Positions 12,101 to 22,920 of a stretch of 64,000 nt of DNA are shown piece after piece; within the stretch, counting starts at the first letter, position 1; every line of letters starts with the position of its first letter. The DNA comes from Zhengitettix transpicula (Eukaryota > Arthropoda > Insecta > Orthoptera > Tetrigidae), in NCBI GenBank assembly GCA_037074705.1, contig CM073594.1, positions 18,738,307-18,802,306 on the forward strand. Reading direction: 5' to 3'. A model generated the notes under the pieces. That model was not told where the DNA came from. It worked only from the letters and a program-made list of their open reading frames with translations, and ran no database searches. The position numbers were made by a program, and so were the translations under genes.

Positions 12101-14450
12101 ATGTGGATGGGAATCGTAAAGTAAGAGTAGACGAGAATGGTTGTGTGTGTGGGGGGAAGGGAGCGGAGGCATGGAGGGGCTTGGACAAGGCGACCAGCGT
12201 TCTGGCTGTCAGTGTCTGGCAGGTTCGCGGCCGGACCACACCAGCATGCAGAAGCACTCAGGTACATCTCTCAAAGGTCTAACACATCATGACATTTCAT
12301 CCAAATTTCCATCAACCGTCAACTGACACTCGAATATTCTCCTTTTGGGCTTTTCACGTCTCTCAATATATAATGTATAGCGCAACAGTTAGGAATATTA
12401 CTCAGATTAACAAGTAACCAATTAACAGACAAAATTAAGTAATACAATAAATACCAACGTGGTATATATTTTATCACTTAATTTAATTGGCTACTTCTTC
12501 ATCTAATTAGTATGTATTTAACACAGACGTGTGACGATTCCAATGCATCCTTATTGGCATGTTGGTCGGGATAGTATATATTATAAATTTCATGATTGTG
12601 CACAACATACAAGTTGAATTATGGGGGGGGGGGGGTGAATCAGGGAAGACTAGAGGAAGCCTCAAGAGCATGAGAGTTACAGTGACTCTGAAACGTATAG
12701 CAATGACAGTGGGCGGGGAATTTGGTGAATGGATGGATACTGGAACGCACGAGTTCAGCTGAGACCAAGAATTAGACTAGTTGATAAGCCGCGTAGGTTA
12801 GTTAAGTCGACATATACATACGTGGTTTGGTGATGTCACTGACAAAGACGTTTCTAACACAACGTCCCGATCATACAACGTTGTGTGTAATTGTAGCAGA
12901 CACTCGTAGTCTAACTTTGATAATGTTTGATGTACATCCACAAAAATTGCATAATAGTAGAGGGTTAAATGTTCAAGGTGAGTATCCTAAATATTTGCAA
13001 CGAAACAGTAAATTTTATTATGAAAGTTACAACTTATTTAGGCTGAGAATAATGTTGCCGTTATTCGATACCTTCACGAATTGTATAAAATTTCTGAATA
13101 TAGCGTCTACATCGTCAGTTTTCCCAGTATAATTAAAAATAACCTCTCTGGCGTAAATTACAGGATTACTAAGTACTTAGTGATTATCCGTGGAGCGTAT
13201 CGGCGGCAATGGGACTCGTGGTTCACGGGAAAGAACGTTACAATGACGTCACTACTGACATAATAGTAAGTGTTTCTCATTTGAAGTTCTTCCCACATTA
13301 GTACAAACAAACAGTCAGTTACAAAGCCTTGCTTGTGTCGGTGTGATTTAAATGTAGTTTGAGTTTTCAAAATGTTCGACTCACTGATTTTGATATTAAA
13401 GTTTATTTCACTTTACGAAGAAAGATGTCTTGGGCTGCTGGATGATTTTTAGGAAAAAACATTAGATAAAACCATATAAAAAGTAAATAATCACACTCGA
13501 GACTAAGAGCTATTTACACCCTAAGTAGAGGAATAGTTTCTGTACGGAATGCAGGTTTTCTATCCATCCTATTTCGCACTACTCTACTTGGTATTGTGTC
13601 GTCCACGTTTTATTCTCTTTTTGATCTCAATCGAGTCTTTCTGTATCTAACAATTCTTTCTGATCTCGTTCCTAATAATATCCATCTCGAGGCTTCCTGC
13701 ATCTGACGTGTGTGGGCCTCTTTAGGAAGTTTATCATTGAATGTTAGCGCCTCTTGCAAACATCCTTATGCGAAAGCAATCGGCACTATTAGAATAGACA
13801 CCTGCACGTGACTGTACAAAGTCTAAATCCTTCCTGCATACATTTTCATAATCATACAACCTTCTTCACTGCTAACATATTTTTATTAGTTCAGACAATT
13901 GTACGAGGACAGCAGGTTCTATGCAGACTTAAATCCCCCACGCGCTACACTTCCGTAAATATAAATATATATCAAATTGGCACCCGACTGTATGATCCGC
14001 GGCAACATTATTTTGATGGGAAACTACCAGAACGTAGGGAAACTAAGCTTTTCAAATAAAACATTGGTAAACTAAGCGTAACGTCGGGAGAACGGTACAG
14101 TTTCGTGTTTTTGCTTCTTTTTCTTTAATGCAGAGAGAGTTGATCAGTAAAGGTTTCATCAACACGGACTCATACCTTCGATAGCTCAACAGTTTAACAA
14201 CAATTAGAAGAAAATCTACACCGATATGAGCAAAGTAATTTAAACTGTCCAAAACAATGTAAATCATCATACGAAGTGAGAGATAAGAATAATTCAGACT
14301 CTGAAAGAAAAACAGAGACTGCAAAAAAAAGACGAAATACGAGAACTGAAAGTTAGGAGAACCAATACCGAACGGTGAGGGAGCAAAGATAAAGTGATGA
14401 AGACGTGAAAGAAAAAAATATCATGGGAAGAAAATCATGAAATAAATAAA
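9169..14450. other. Gene desert, no supported gene
   Basis: Only short frames without domains. A 13-G run lies at 12,623-12,635. A vestigial piece of the AATAAG-type foldback family may lie near 12,420-12,515. TGACGTCA occurs at about 13,243 without any promoter context. I see nothing else to annotate. Confidence 0.4.
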
Positions 14451-14453
14451 TAA

Positions 14454-14530
14454 ATAACCAAATAAAAGACACTACGTTTCTGAAATCCTTGTTGCGTTCG
14501 TCAGGTGATCAAAAAATTTCAAGAACCGTA
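14454..14530 (+). repeat. Half copy of the ACGTTTCTG foldback family
   Basis: ACCAAATAAAAGACACTACG, then TTTCTGAAATCCTTGTTGCG and TTCGTCAGGTGATC align with one arm of the complete foldback at 17,392-17,655. The partner arm is missing. Confidence 0.6.
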
Positions 14531-16512
14531 AGAACGACCGGCAAGCAGGAGTCGAACTCAAAAGCAAACCTTCACAACACACTCTTTACATACCTTATAA
14601 TTTCAAATTTAATTTGATTATTACAAAAACACATTGACCATTTAATAGTTTCTATGTGATACATCAGATAAAATATTTATATATTGTTGGGTTTTTTTAT
14701 TAAAAAAAGTCAGTATTCAATTAGCAGACTTAGGAATACAAGTTGCATTCGTGAGAACCTCGGATGTTAAAACAAGCTCAACAAAATATTAAAAATATTT
14801 TCAAATTAATAGATTAGCACTAAACGACAAGCTACCTCCATTAAAAAAAAATAGGGAATACATTCGTGTAAACCTTAGATTCCCTTAACATAATGCATTA
14901 AATACCCCAGGTTAAAATCAGTTACACGGTAAACACTTTTCCTATTTTCATACAATTATTTAATATAGTATATGTCATTTTCGACTTCATATGTCCAATT
15001 ATAAACACTTTTTAGGTGAAAACCTAAAATTTAATTACACAATATATAGTCCATTCTTCAATCTACATGAGAACAATTAATATGAGTGCCTACTAAATTA
15101 AATAAATATTTACAGAAAGTAAGTGTTTTACTTTCAGACTGATTTCTAATGAATTATAATGTAAATAAAAATCATGACATTAAACTATTCAAACGTTTAT
15201 TTAAAAAACCTCATATTCCTTACCTCGAGCCCAAATTCTGAGTTTTACAAACATTTTCAACGTCATAAGATAAAATCTATACAACGCGAGGAATATACAA
15301 TGTATTACTCATCTGAACACAGCAGGCTTGATACAAAAAATATTTTTCTAAAAATATGATGTAAACAAGGAAGAGCTTCTATTTAAAATATTAATTTATT
15401 TACGTAACTAAAATCATCAGCTTCTAATATCTTATTTCGTAAAATGAGATTCAATCAGAATTTCCAGAAGGGAGTAGAGTACTCGAGCACTGGGATTACG
15501 ATTTTCACTCCAACTCGCAACAATTAGCAAAACATATGACGTCACATTTACAATATTAGGTAAGACTGCCGAAGTATTCTTATGGACGGAAGATACTTTC
15601 ATTCACAAAATGTCGGCGAGGGAACGACGAGACACGTTAATGTAGCCACAGGACCAGTGGAGGTGAAAATAGAAGGCACAGTACATAAACTAATTAAGAA
15701 TGTTCGTTGTAACTAGTACGGCCTTGTGAATTGATTAGTCCATAATAGAACAGGACGGTGAGCAGACTCAAGACACGTCAGGTGGCTGAAGACGTTTCAA
15801 AGCCGCTCAGTGACAAAACTAAAATAATTAAGGGACTAATACTTAAAAAATCAAATATTTGTTCACTCAAAAAAAAAAACGCCAAAAACCAACCCCAGAC
15901 CAGAACATTTCATAAAGGTTGCAAGGTCCAGACAGTCATCATTGAGGAACACAACGCGCAGAAATTTAAACAACTCTTTTACTCGTTCGTTAAAAATGCG
16001 GAATACTGAAGCCTTCAAAAAGTTTCAGATCGCACGACGATCGTCTTGAAGAGCATCCGCCACAAGTTTCACACTTTGTTCACCTGCTGATGCTTTCGGC
16101 CTTCACAGATCAGACTATGCCCACATGACCACTATTAAAACGATTACCACAACGACAAACCCCACTACTTTTCACTGTGAACTCGCCACAAACATTTTTC
16201 CGTGTTAAGTTTCTACCTTTATATACGATATTTCATCTACTACAGTCAGGAGACTTGCAGGGTCCATTTCAAGGGCTTAAATACAAGAATACATGCGTCT
16301 TTATATCATCCAACTTTGTCACTAGTAAATGCTACAAATTCTAGTGAAACTTCTAGAAACAATAGCGTAAATTGATAAGTATTGGAAAAGTATTCGATCC
16401 TATTTGGTCTAGTTTACTCAGGATCGAGCACAGAAATTTCTAAAAGCGGTTTTCATCACGGATTGTGACTTCTGCTTGAAGTTCCTCATTTTAATTCATC
16501 GTCCGTTTATCC
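14531..16512. other. No supported gene
   Basis: AT-rich sequence. The frame at 15,758-16,009 is open but lysine-rich and matches no family I know; I do not call it a gene. Confidence 0.4.
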
Positions 16513-16955
16513 TATATAGTTGAAGCACTACTTTTAGGGAAAAGTGAGTCAATGAAATTCTCATCGAAGTTTAGTACAACTGGCAAAATGTTAATATATA
16601 CGTATATATATTTATTTGATTAAGAGGCTACATGAGGATAAATCCACTTTGTGAAAGTAGCAGAGGAAGGGCTAACTAGGGTCCCCGGGCTTGTCTTCTG
16701 ATATACACCTGCGTAAGTCATTTCATAAATAGACAGATTGGTAGTCGTACTATATAGTTGAAGCACTACTTTTAGGGAAAAGTGAGTCAATGAAATTCTC
16801 ATCGAAGTAGTACAACTGGCAAAATGTTAATATATACGTTCATATATTTATTTGAAGGGTGAAGCAAGGTGGCCAAGGGCTAACAAGGCCCCCGGGCTTG
16901 TCTTCTGATATACACCTGCGTAAGTCGTTTCATAAATATACAGGTTGGTAGTTGA
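16513..16955. repeat. Tandem duplication, ~238-bp unit
   Basis: TATATAGTTGAAGCACTACT begins at 16,513 and again at 16,751. The downstream sequence follows in parallel in both copies: AAGTGAGTCAATGAAATTCT, TGTTAATATATACGT, GGGCTAACWAGGSYCCCCGGG and TTCTGATATACACCTGCGTA. The two copies differ by small indels. The internal GGGCTAAC...CCCGGGC part is related to the repeat at 6.43-6.72 kb. Confidence 0.8.
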
Positions 16956-17391
16956 ACTCTTCTTAAAGATAACAGATTTTTGAGATGTTAGTCACGACAA
17001 CTTTGATGAGACCTACATTTTTTTTGTATCCCGAGCTAATGTCTTCATATCACCATACGTACAACAACCGAAATCCTTAATTAGTTCGTCTACACGCAGT
17101 ATTGCCTCCCATACACAGAAGTAATTTTTCTTCGTATTTGGAAATAAATACTCAACCTTTTTTCGTTTGTGGAAATATCCTCTTACAGCTCAACTAACAA
17201 AATAATCAGTCATTTTGAGATCGTCCAAATAAACGACAAAAAAAGTCGCAGAAAGACAGAAGATTATTCTTCACACTGCAAATCGATCGTCATAATCCTT
17301 ATCGATTACAAATAATTTCATTTCATACTTGGACAACGGACAAAGACATAAACCAGAATTAAAATGAAAAATTTACGTCTGATAGAAAATA

Positions 17392-17655
17392 ATGAATAAG
17401 AAAGACAGCCAAAACAGACAAAAAAAGGTAATATAAATACCCCACAACGTTTCTGGGATCCTTGTTCCTTTCGTCAGGTGCTAAGAAGAGCCTAGAGAAA
17501 CACAACTGCACTGGTCAACACAGTTGTCAACTGACCGGTGCAATTGTTTCTCTAGGCTCTTCTTAGCACCTGACGAAAGGAACAAGGATCCCAGAAACGT
17601 TGTGTGGTATTTATATTACCCTTTTTTGTCTGTTTTGGGTGTCTTTCTTATTCAT
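17392..17655. mobile_element. Near-perfect 264-bp foldback element
   Basis: The left arm starts ATGAATAAGAAAGACAGCC and the right arm ends with its reverse complement (CTTTCTTATTCAT). Arms of about 125 bp pair through GGGATCCTTGTTCCTTTCGT and AGGCTCTTCTTAGCACC, with a short centre near 17,520. It looks like a MITE or foldback. Diverged or half copies lie at 14.45, 18.97, 35.14, 42.78, 54.80, 57.00 and 60.69 kb. The plus strand of the right arm contains CTGACGA (17,570-17,576) followed by GAAAC (17,594-17,598), discussed in the findings. Confidence 0.85.
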
Positions 17656-18970
17656 AAACCAGGATTGGTAGTCAAAAAATTAGAGAAAAAAATTAAAAGG
17701 TGCTCATCACATTTGTTTCCAAAGAAGGTGGAATAGATTAGCGAAACTAAAGTTACCTTTGAATGAGCTGAAGTTGCAACAAAATACTTTCATGGCCGGT
17801 AGCTAGTGTGACGTGATAAGAGACTCGCAAGGTGGTGAGGAGGTGAGGATAGCAGAAAACATGTTACTAGATTTTCACAAAAACTGATTTTAATTAATTA
17901 ATAATCAATTGTTATTAATGGATCATTGTTTATTTGGATCCGGTAAATGGTTTGAAAGTGAAGGCGGACTTAGAAGCCACAGTAACGCATATCCGGTGCG
18001 GAAACCTTCAAAGAACCTCATCTGATATCAACACACGAATCTCCTGTTTGTCCTTCCTCTCATACTACGCATTTCTTCTGCTTCTCTCAGTTTCCGAAAG
18101 TGCTTCCGTGGCTTTATATCAAGTCATTCAGTTCGAAGCTAAACTTGAGAAAAGAGCAATTTATGGTCATCGGGACAATATTAAGCTACAACTGATTCAT
18201 CGCAAAAATGCGTGTAATACCAAACTTGAAATTTTCTCAAGAACGATATTTTTAAGAACTAAATGAAAAGAAATAACCAAAGACAACTCTTGGCTTAATA
18301 AATTTTAGCGTACACCAGATTTTCAGATTGTTTCCCCAAAAATTATCATTCACATACTGAATTTCCTTCCCTAAACAGTGTCATCAAAACCATTATCTAG
18401 GTGCAAGTAAATATTCCCAGTACCTCTCAGTCCAAATTTTAGCTGGAACCACGAATAAAATTAGTTTTTCGTTTTATCGTTTTTTTATTTGCAGCTCTCA
18501 CTCTCTAATAATTATGTTTGTCGACAGTTCTACATGCCCCACTACTACTTTTACCTTTTTCTTTCCTCATAGTCATTTACAAAACAAACAATGTAACTAA
18601 TCTCCTGCAAATAATTATTTTTATTAGAAATTCTGCGATAATTTTTGTTCAATTAATTTAATTACAATTCAGAAGACGTCCAAATGGAAGGTTAATTTAA
18701 AAATAAATTACAAAATAATAATTGTAGGGACGTTAGGGGGGTGGGGGGGGGGTTTAAAACGATGCTTCTTTTAAAATTTAATTTTTCCGGAACATATTCC
18801 TTCGTCATTTTTTATATTTCTTAGAAAATTCAGACAATAATTTTGTCCCAATTATAATAAAACAGTTATTTTTGTGAATATATTAAGTTAGTACCGTTTC
18901 CTGGAGTGATCCCACTTATTAAATCTAAAACGTCTCTGTTAAAAGTTTACGGATTAGATAAACAAACAAT
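17656..18970. other. No supported gene
   Basis: A plus-strand frame at 17,934-18,266 is open for 110 codons but matches nothing known to me and lacks a conventional ATG start. A G-rich tract (6 G, T, 10 G) lies at 18,736-18,752. Confidence 0.4.
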
Positions 18971-18974
18971 CAAA

Positions 18975-19050
18975 TAACGACAAAATTAGGTGATAAAGTA
19001 AATAAAACACAACGTTTCTGCAATATTTGTGGCTTACATCCGGTAATTGA
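18975..19050 (+). repeat. Half copy of the ACGTTTCTG foldback family
   Basis: GACAAAATTAGGTGATAAAG, then AAACACAACGTTTCTGCAAT and a CCGGTAATTGAAAAATGCAAG-like tail follow the order of the arm at 17.4 kb, with greater divergence. Confidence 0.45.
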
Positions 19051-19844
19051 AAAATGCAAGAGCTGGAAGAATGGCACACCGTAAAACCCAGGCGATGAAC
19101 TCAAGTTAAAAACTGTACTTGACAATTGTGGTTCGTGGTATTATTTCTCCTACAGTCTGAATACATTCGGCATTTAAGCAGTTCCTTTTTAATATCGAGA
19201 GTTTTATACACAATATTAAAAAAAAAGTAAGCTGAGCCAAACGAAAAAGAACGAGTGATTTACAGTAAACAACTGAAATAACATGAGGTGTAGGAAAACA
19301 CTTTGCGAGAAGAGAAGATAGATATATGGACAAAGAGATCTCCCAACTGAAGGAAACGGGATCATAATTAACAAAGCACTATAGAGTTACCGGCTAAATA
19401 ATTGGTGTCTGGATGAAAGCAGCCAAATGTAAAGATGACGGGAGATGGATGAGCCAGCCGTATATAAATACAGAACAAATATTGAGTCAGATTCTTTCCT
19501 GAAATTTAACTTGAAGTATTTGACGACCAACTCCACAGATTTTCAACCATAAGCGCTTGCAATATGAACGGACGAAACTAGTTGGAAATCGTTAATATTA
19601 ATTGCGCAGTGGAAAGTGTTTTACGTAACCCAAGGCAAGTGCTCTCATAAGGCCATATGTGCGGCAGCAGGTTGAAGAGTAATCCCGTGAAAGTCATTTG
19701 CAACAGATGCTGGTCTAGTAACCTTTCACATCGGTAGCAACGCAAGGTCAATGTGAAAGCAGAAAAATTATATCCCCAACACACACACATTAACCAACCT
19801 TTCCAGTAACATCAAATTGTAATTTAATATTTTCTTCTTCTTTG

Positions 19845-20181
19845 GAACGGTTATTTCTGCAAAATTTTCTTCGCCCGGAAAGTAGATTTTCCTCTTTTAT
19901 GGCGAAACAATTCATTACGCCGTTCTGGATCTAAATTATCTCTGTCCATCAACTGTTTTCCATCAGCGTTTGCTTGATGTTACCCCACATTAAAAACTCC
20001 TGATATTTGAATCTAAGCATAATCCTCGACTTACAACATAAATCTGAAGCACTAACACTACAAAGTTATCAGGAAGAGTGCCATTAGGCTTCAATTCCAA
20101 TGCTTTGAAACTCCCATTTTCAGCCAAATACATAATAGTCCTTTGGTTAATAGCACTCTGAGACATAATCTTAACTTTCAC
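19845..20181 (-). pseudogene. Two adjacent minus-strand coding-like blocks, unidentified
   Basis: Block 1 (20,181 down to 19,990) reads MSQSAINQRTIMYLAENGSF with codon use that looks coding, ending at a stop. A GTAAGT follows an IYV codon run at about 20,034, so it could be an exon end. Block 2 (about 19,974 down to 19,848) is open in another frame and reads DRDNLDPERRNELFRHKRGK before a stop. I recognise neither. They may be two exons, a frameshifted pseudogene or a transposon remnant. Low confidence. Confidence 0.2.
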
Positions 20182-20648
20182 ATTTAGATAGCTCCAAAAA
20201 CTTCCCTACTTGAATTGGTCAATTGTTCAACTCAAGGAACAAAGTGGTCCACACAATAGCCTTGATCAGTAGTACATCCACATGAAACAAGTTGAGGAAC
20301 TCACACACACAAAAGATATATGTAAACAGTGACAACTTCATATAATATGCAATACTCTGGATGGACGTCTGTCAACTCAACTAATAACATCTGAGTTCAA
20401 AATGGTTGGAAATGATGTGATGATTCTTTTATTGGTGTTTTTAATGCATACAAATTTATGAGAAGTGGAAAATACTAAAGTATACTTAGATGAAGAGAAA
20501 AAATTTAGGTGAACAAGCAACAATGATAACTGAGGAGAATAAGAGTGAGGATATAATATGAAATCATAAAAAAGTAAAGGAAGAAAACAGTTTCAACATT
20601 TTGAACATAATTATCCAAATGTCACATTTACTTATTTGATTTATATTG

Positions 20649-20893
20649 GATAGGAAAGAGAGACAGCATATGCAACTTACCTGAATCCAACAAGTGGCCA
20701 AATCGGGTTGAGCAGTAAAAATATTTCAAATTTTCAAGGTCTCAACCCCCTTCGGAAAGGAAAGAAGGTCTGAATAGTGTGTCCATCGGGCACAAATTTT
20801 GAAATATTTTTACTTCTCAGCTTGAGTGAACCAACTGTTGATATCAGATAAGTCAACTTTTCTGTCACTCTTTTCTATCGATATGTGTTATAC
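20649..20893. mobile_element. Foldback element, splice-motif family (diverged)
   Basis: Begins GGATAGGAAAGAGAGACAGC and CTTACCTGAATCC; ends with GATATCAGATAAGTCAAC and a CTCTTTTCTATCGATATGTG tail. Internal CAAAATTTTGAAATATTTTTAC-like segments pair with TAAAAATATTTCAAATTTTC. It is a diverged member of the family best seen at 25.18-25.46 kb. Confidence 0.65.
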
Positions 20894-20930
20894 ATATGAG
20901 TAAGGGTCAGTGTGAAACAGGTCAAAAACG

Positions 20931-21098
20931 TGGATGTTGAGACTTAAGCCATGAGCAGCAATTGGAAATTGTGATTTGTAAAGTGAGACATTTCTGGGGT
21001 TGTTAGCAACATGTTCAGGAAAAGGTCATTTGGTTTGGCTAATATAGAAACTAGGACAGAGTTTGCAATTAATTTTGTAGATGATGTGAGGAGAGACA
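20931..21098 (-). mobile_element. Penelope-like element fragment, GIY-YIG endonuclease region
   Basis: On the minus strand the translation gives HIIYKINCKLCPSFYISQTK followed by an EHVANNPRN block and AAHGLSLNIHVFD, with an internal stop. This follows the layout of the GIY-YIG endonuclease that ends Penelope-like retroelement ORFs (YKIxCxxCxxxYIGQT, then an EH...N block and an AxHxxxxxH block). It is short and broken, so only the class is called. Confidence 0.5.
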
Positions 21099-21219
21099 GG
21101 TAATGTTTTCTTTGATTTTGTAGACGACTATTTGTGAAGAATTTTGTAGGTTTGTAGGGCAGACATTGCGTCAGTTCCTAATGCAAGGTTGGCTTTATAT
21201 ATATAGATATAGATAGATA

Positions 21220-21340
21220 GATTTAGATTCCTTGGCCCAACTTGAACAGCTGTTGATTTCTAATAAGCCGAGTTTGCTCTCTCTCTCTTTCCTATCTAAA
21301 TGTGTTATTTAATTAGACCTCATCACATTTTCCTTAAGTG
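21220..21340 (+). repeat. Partial foldback arm, splice-motif family
   Basis: GATTTCTAATAAGCCGAGTT, TCTCTTTCCTATCTAAATGTG and TTATTTAATTAGACCTCATC match the right-hand arms and flanks at 26.98-27.06 and 38.49-38.57 kb. The splice-like motif is decayed here. Confidence 0.55.
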
Positions 21341-21479
21341 TTTTCACAAACTCTCTCTTTCCTTTCTATACAAATTATTGCAATTATTTTTGACAATGTC
21401 ATATCCTTACTAATATCATATACATACATACATACATGTATATATATATATAGTTACAAAGTCAAGGAGAGAAATAAAT

Positions 21480-21674
21480 AAAAGAAACAGGAGGATTACG
21501 CTTAATGTGAATTCATATTCTCAGGCGTAGAATCACACACACAGAAAAGCGTATGTTCAAAGCAGGGAAAAGGATGGAAGAAGAAGGGAAGACTGAAAAT
21601 ATTTGACCCAGGCAGGACTTGAACCTGCGTGACCTGCTCAGTACAGACACCTAACCATCTCGACCACCAGGTCA
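21480..21674 (-). mobile_element. tRNA-derived SINE
   Basis: The 71-nt head at 21,604-21,674 (minus) folds as a tRNA-like unit: TGACC at the 5' end pairs with GGTCA, the A box is TGGTCGAGATGG, and the B box GGTTCAAGTCC (21,615-21,625) is a perfect RNA polymerase III B box inside a 5-bp T stem (GCAGG/CCTGC). The anticodon arm is weak and the head runs directly into about 120 nt of unrelated sequence, as in a SINE body. I therefore call a SINE rather than a functional tRNA gene. A poly-A end was not clear. Confidence 0.65.
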
Positions 21675-21822
21675 AGTTCCTGTACTGTGCAGATATATTC
21701 AATTATCAACAAAGATATTCATTGTGATATTAAATTTGAATTTCCTTACTCTTGAAAGTTACCATATACTAATTTTATCAGATAAATTGTAAATAACTAA
21801 CAATTTGCTTTCCCACAGCAGG

Positions 21823-22140
21823 ATGACTGGACACCTTCTATATGGAAGTTTACTTCTAGGAGTTATAAGTGCTGTGGTACTGCCAAGGCCAATACAGGAT
21901 TATGCAACTCCTATCCCCAAAAACAGCCCACAACCTCTACCTGTCACATCAAGTGAGCTACCGAAGCAGATTCCAGCACCTCCACCACACAGCTCAACAT
22001 CACAGTATCCACCTACGCCAGCCATTATGCAACTCAGACTACTGTGGGAAATAGCTAAACAGAAAAGCAGTGGATCTTTGAGAACAGCGACTGCTGCGAC
22101 ACAGAGTTATCGCACCGATCTGCTTCCCAACATGGTGTAG
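21823..22140 (+). CDS. Putative small secreted proline-rich protein (terminal exon)
   Basis: A 105-residue open frame starts at an ATG just inside an exon. The exon is preceded by a good 3' splice site: branch-like TAACTAAC at about 21,795, a pyrimidine tract and a CAGCAG tandem acceptor (21,816-21,821). The N-terminus (MTGHLLYGSLLLGVISAVVL) looks like a signal peptide. The rest is Pro/Ser/Thr-rich, has no cysteines, and contains one likely amphipathic segment, MQLRLLWEIAKQKSSG. The stop is at 22,138-22,140 and AATAAA follows at 22,505. The function is not recognised; a peptide precursor or an extracellular protein are guesses. A 5' non-coding or coding exon must lie upstream but was not located. 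Confidence 0.4.
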   Translation: MTGHLLYGSLLLGVISAVVLPRPIQDYATPIPKNSPQPLPVTSSELPKQIPAPPPHSSTSQYPPTPAIMQLRLLWEIAKQKSSGSLRTATAATQSYRTDLLPNMV

Positions 22141-22920
22141 TGTGGTTAAATTGTTCTCAACAAAGAACTTGTGTACCTTTCTTAATTAATGTTCAGTTTC
22201 AGTATTTATTTATAATTAAAAGATGAACTAGAGCATGAACAGTGAAGTGTGCAATAATTATATATTAAAACATAAGAAAATACCATAGAAAATTGATTAT
22301 GATAAAAAGCTAATGGTTAAATCCTTGGCCAAGAAACAATACAAAATTTCTATGAAAGTGTTTTCATAACATAAATCTATTTAACAAAGGATTCAAAATT
22401 AGCTTTGTTAACATATATTTATCCAACATGTAAATAAATATAATTGTATATTGTTTATTTTAAATATTTTTCCAGTGCTAGTATCGCAGAATAAATTACT
22501 GGTGAATAAAGCTTTTTTTATGAATCATAATTATAATTTTGAAAAAGTTATGGAACAAAAAACATTCAACGTATTACATAATATGTGATCATCTATTACA
22601 ATGCAATTAGTCTATGAATACAATAGATATAATTATCCTCGTTGCTAAGTTTTTGTATCATATGAGTTGGATTGTTAAATGCCATTAACTATACATATTA
22701 AACATTTTATTGTGTATGAATTATTTTTTGGACCTGAGTGTATCAATAATTGAATACAGCTATGAGTTCTATAGAAAAATGATTTTGGATACTACCAGAA
22801 TTAATTGCAAAAAAAAAATACAAACAAATTGAAACAAACTAATGAGGAATAAATTAAAGATTCGATATCAGATTCAAAAATACTGCATTTAAAATGGTTA
22901 GAAGTAAAGAATAAATATAC
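22141..22920. other. 3' flank of the 21.8-kb exon and start of myosin intron 10
   Basis: AT-rich. An AATAAA at 22,505-22,510 could end the plus-strand transcript. The minus strand shows no continuation of the myosin motor here, though the next exon would be expected downstream of 22,921. Confidence 0.45.

Noticed and set aside
17934..18266. 110-codon plus-strand open frame
   Set aside because: No ATG at the start, no recognisable family, no splice or promoter context.
19400..19430. Possible missing myosin exon containing a QTPI-like match
   Set aside because: Only four residues agree with the expected WTPI block, and a stop follows immediately.
21604..21674. Functional tRNA gene on the minus strand
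   Set aside because: Box A and B are good but the anticodon arm is poor and the unit continues into a SINE-like body.
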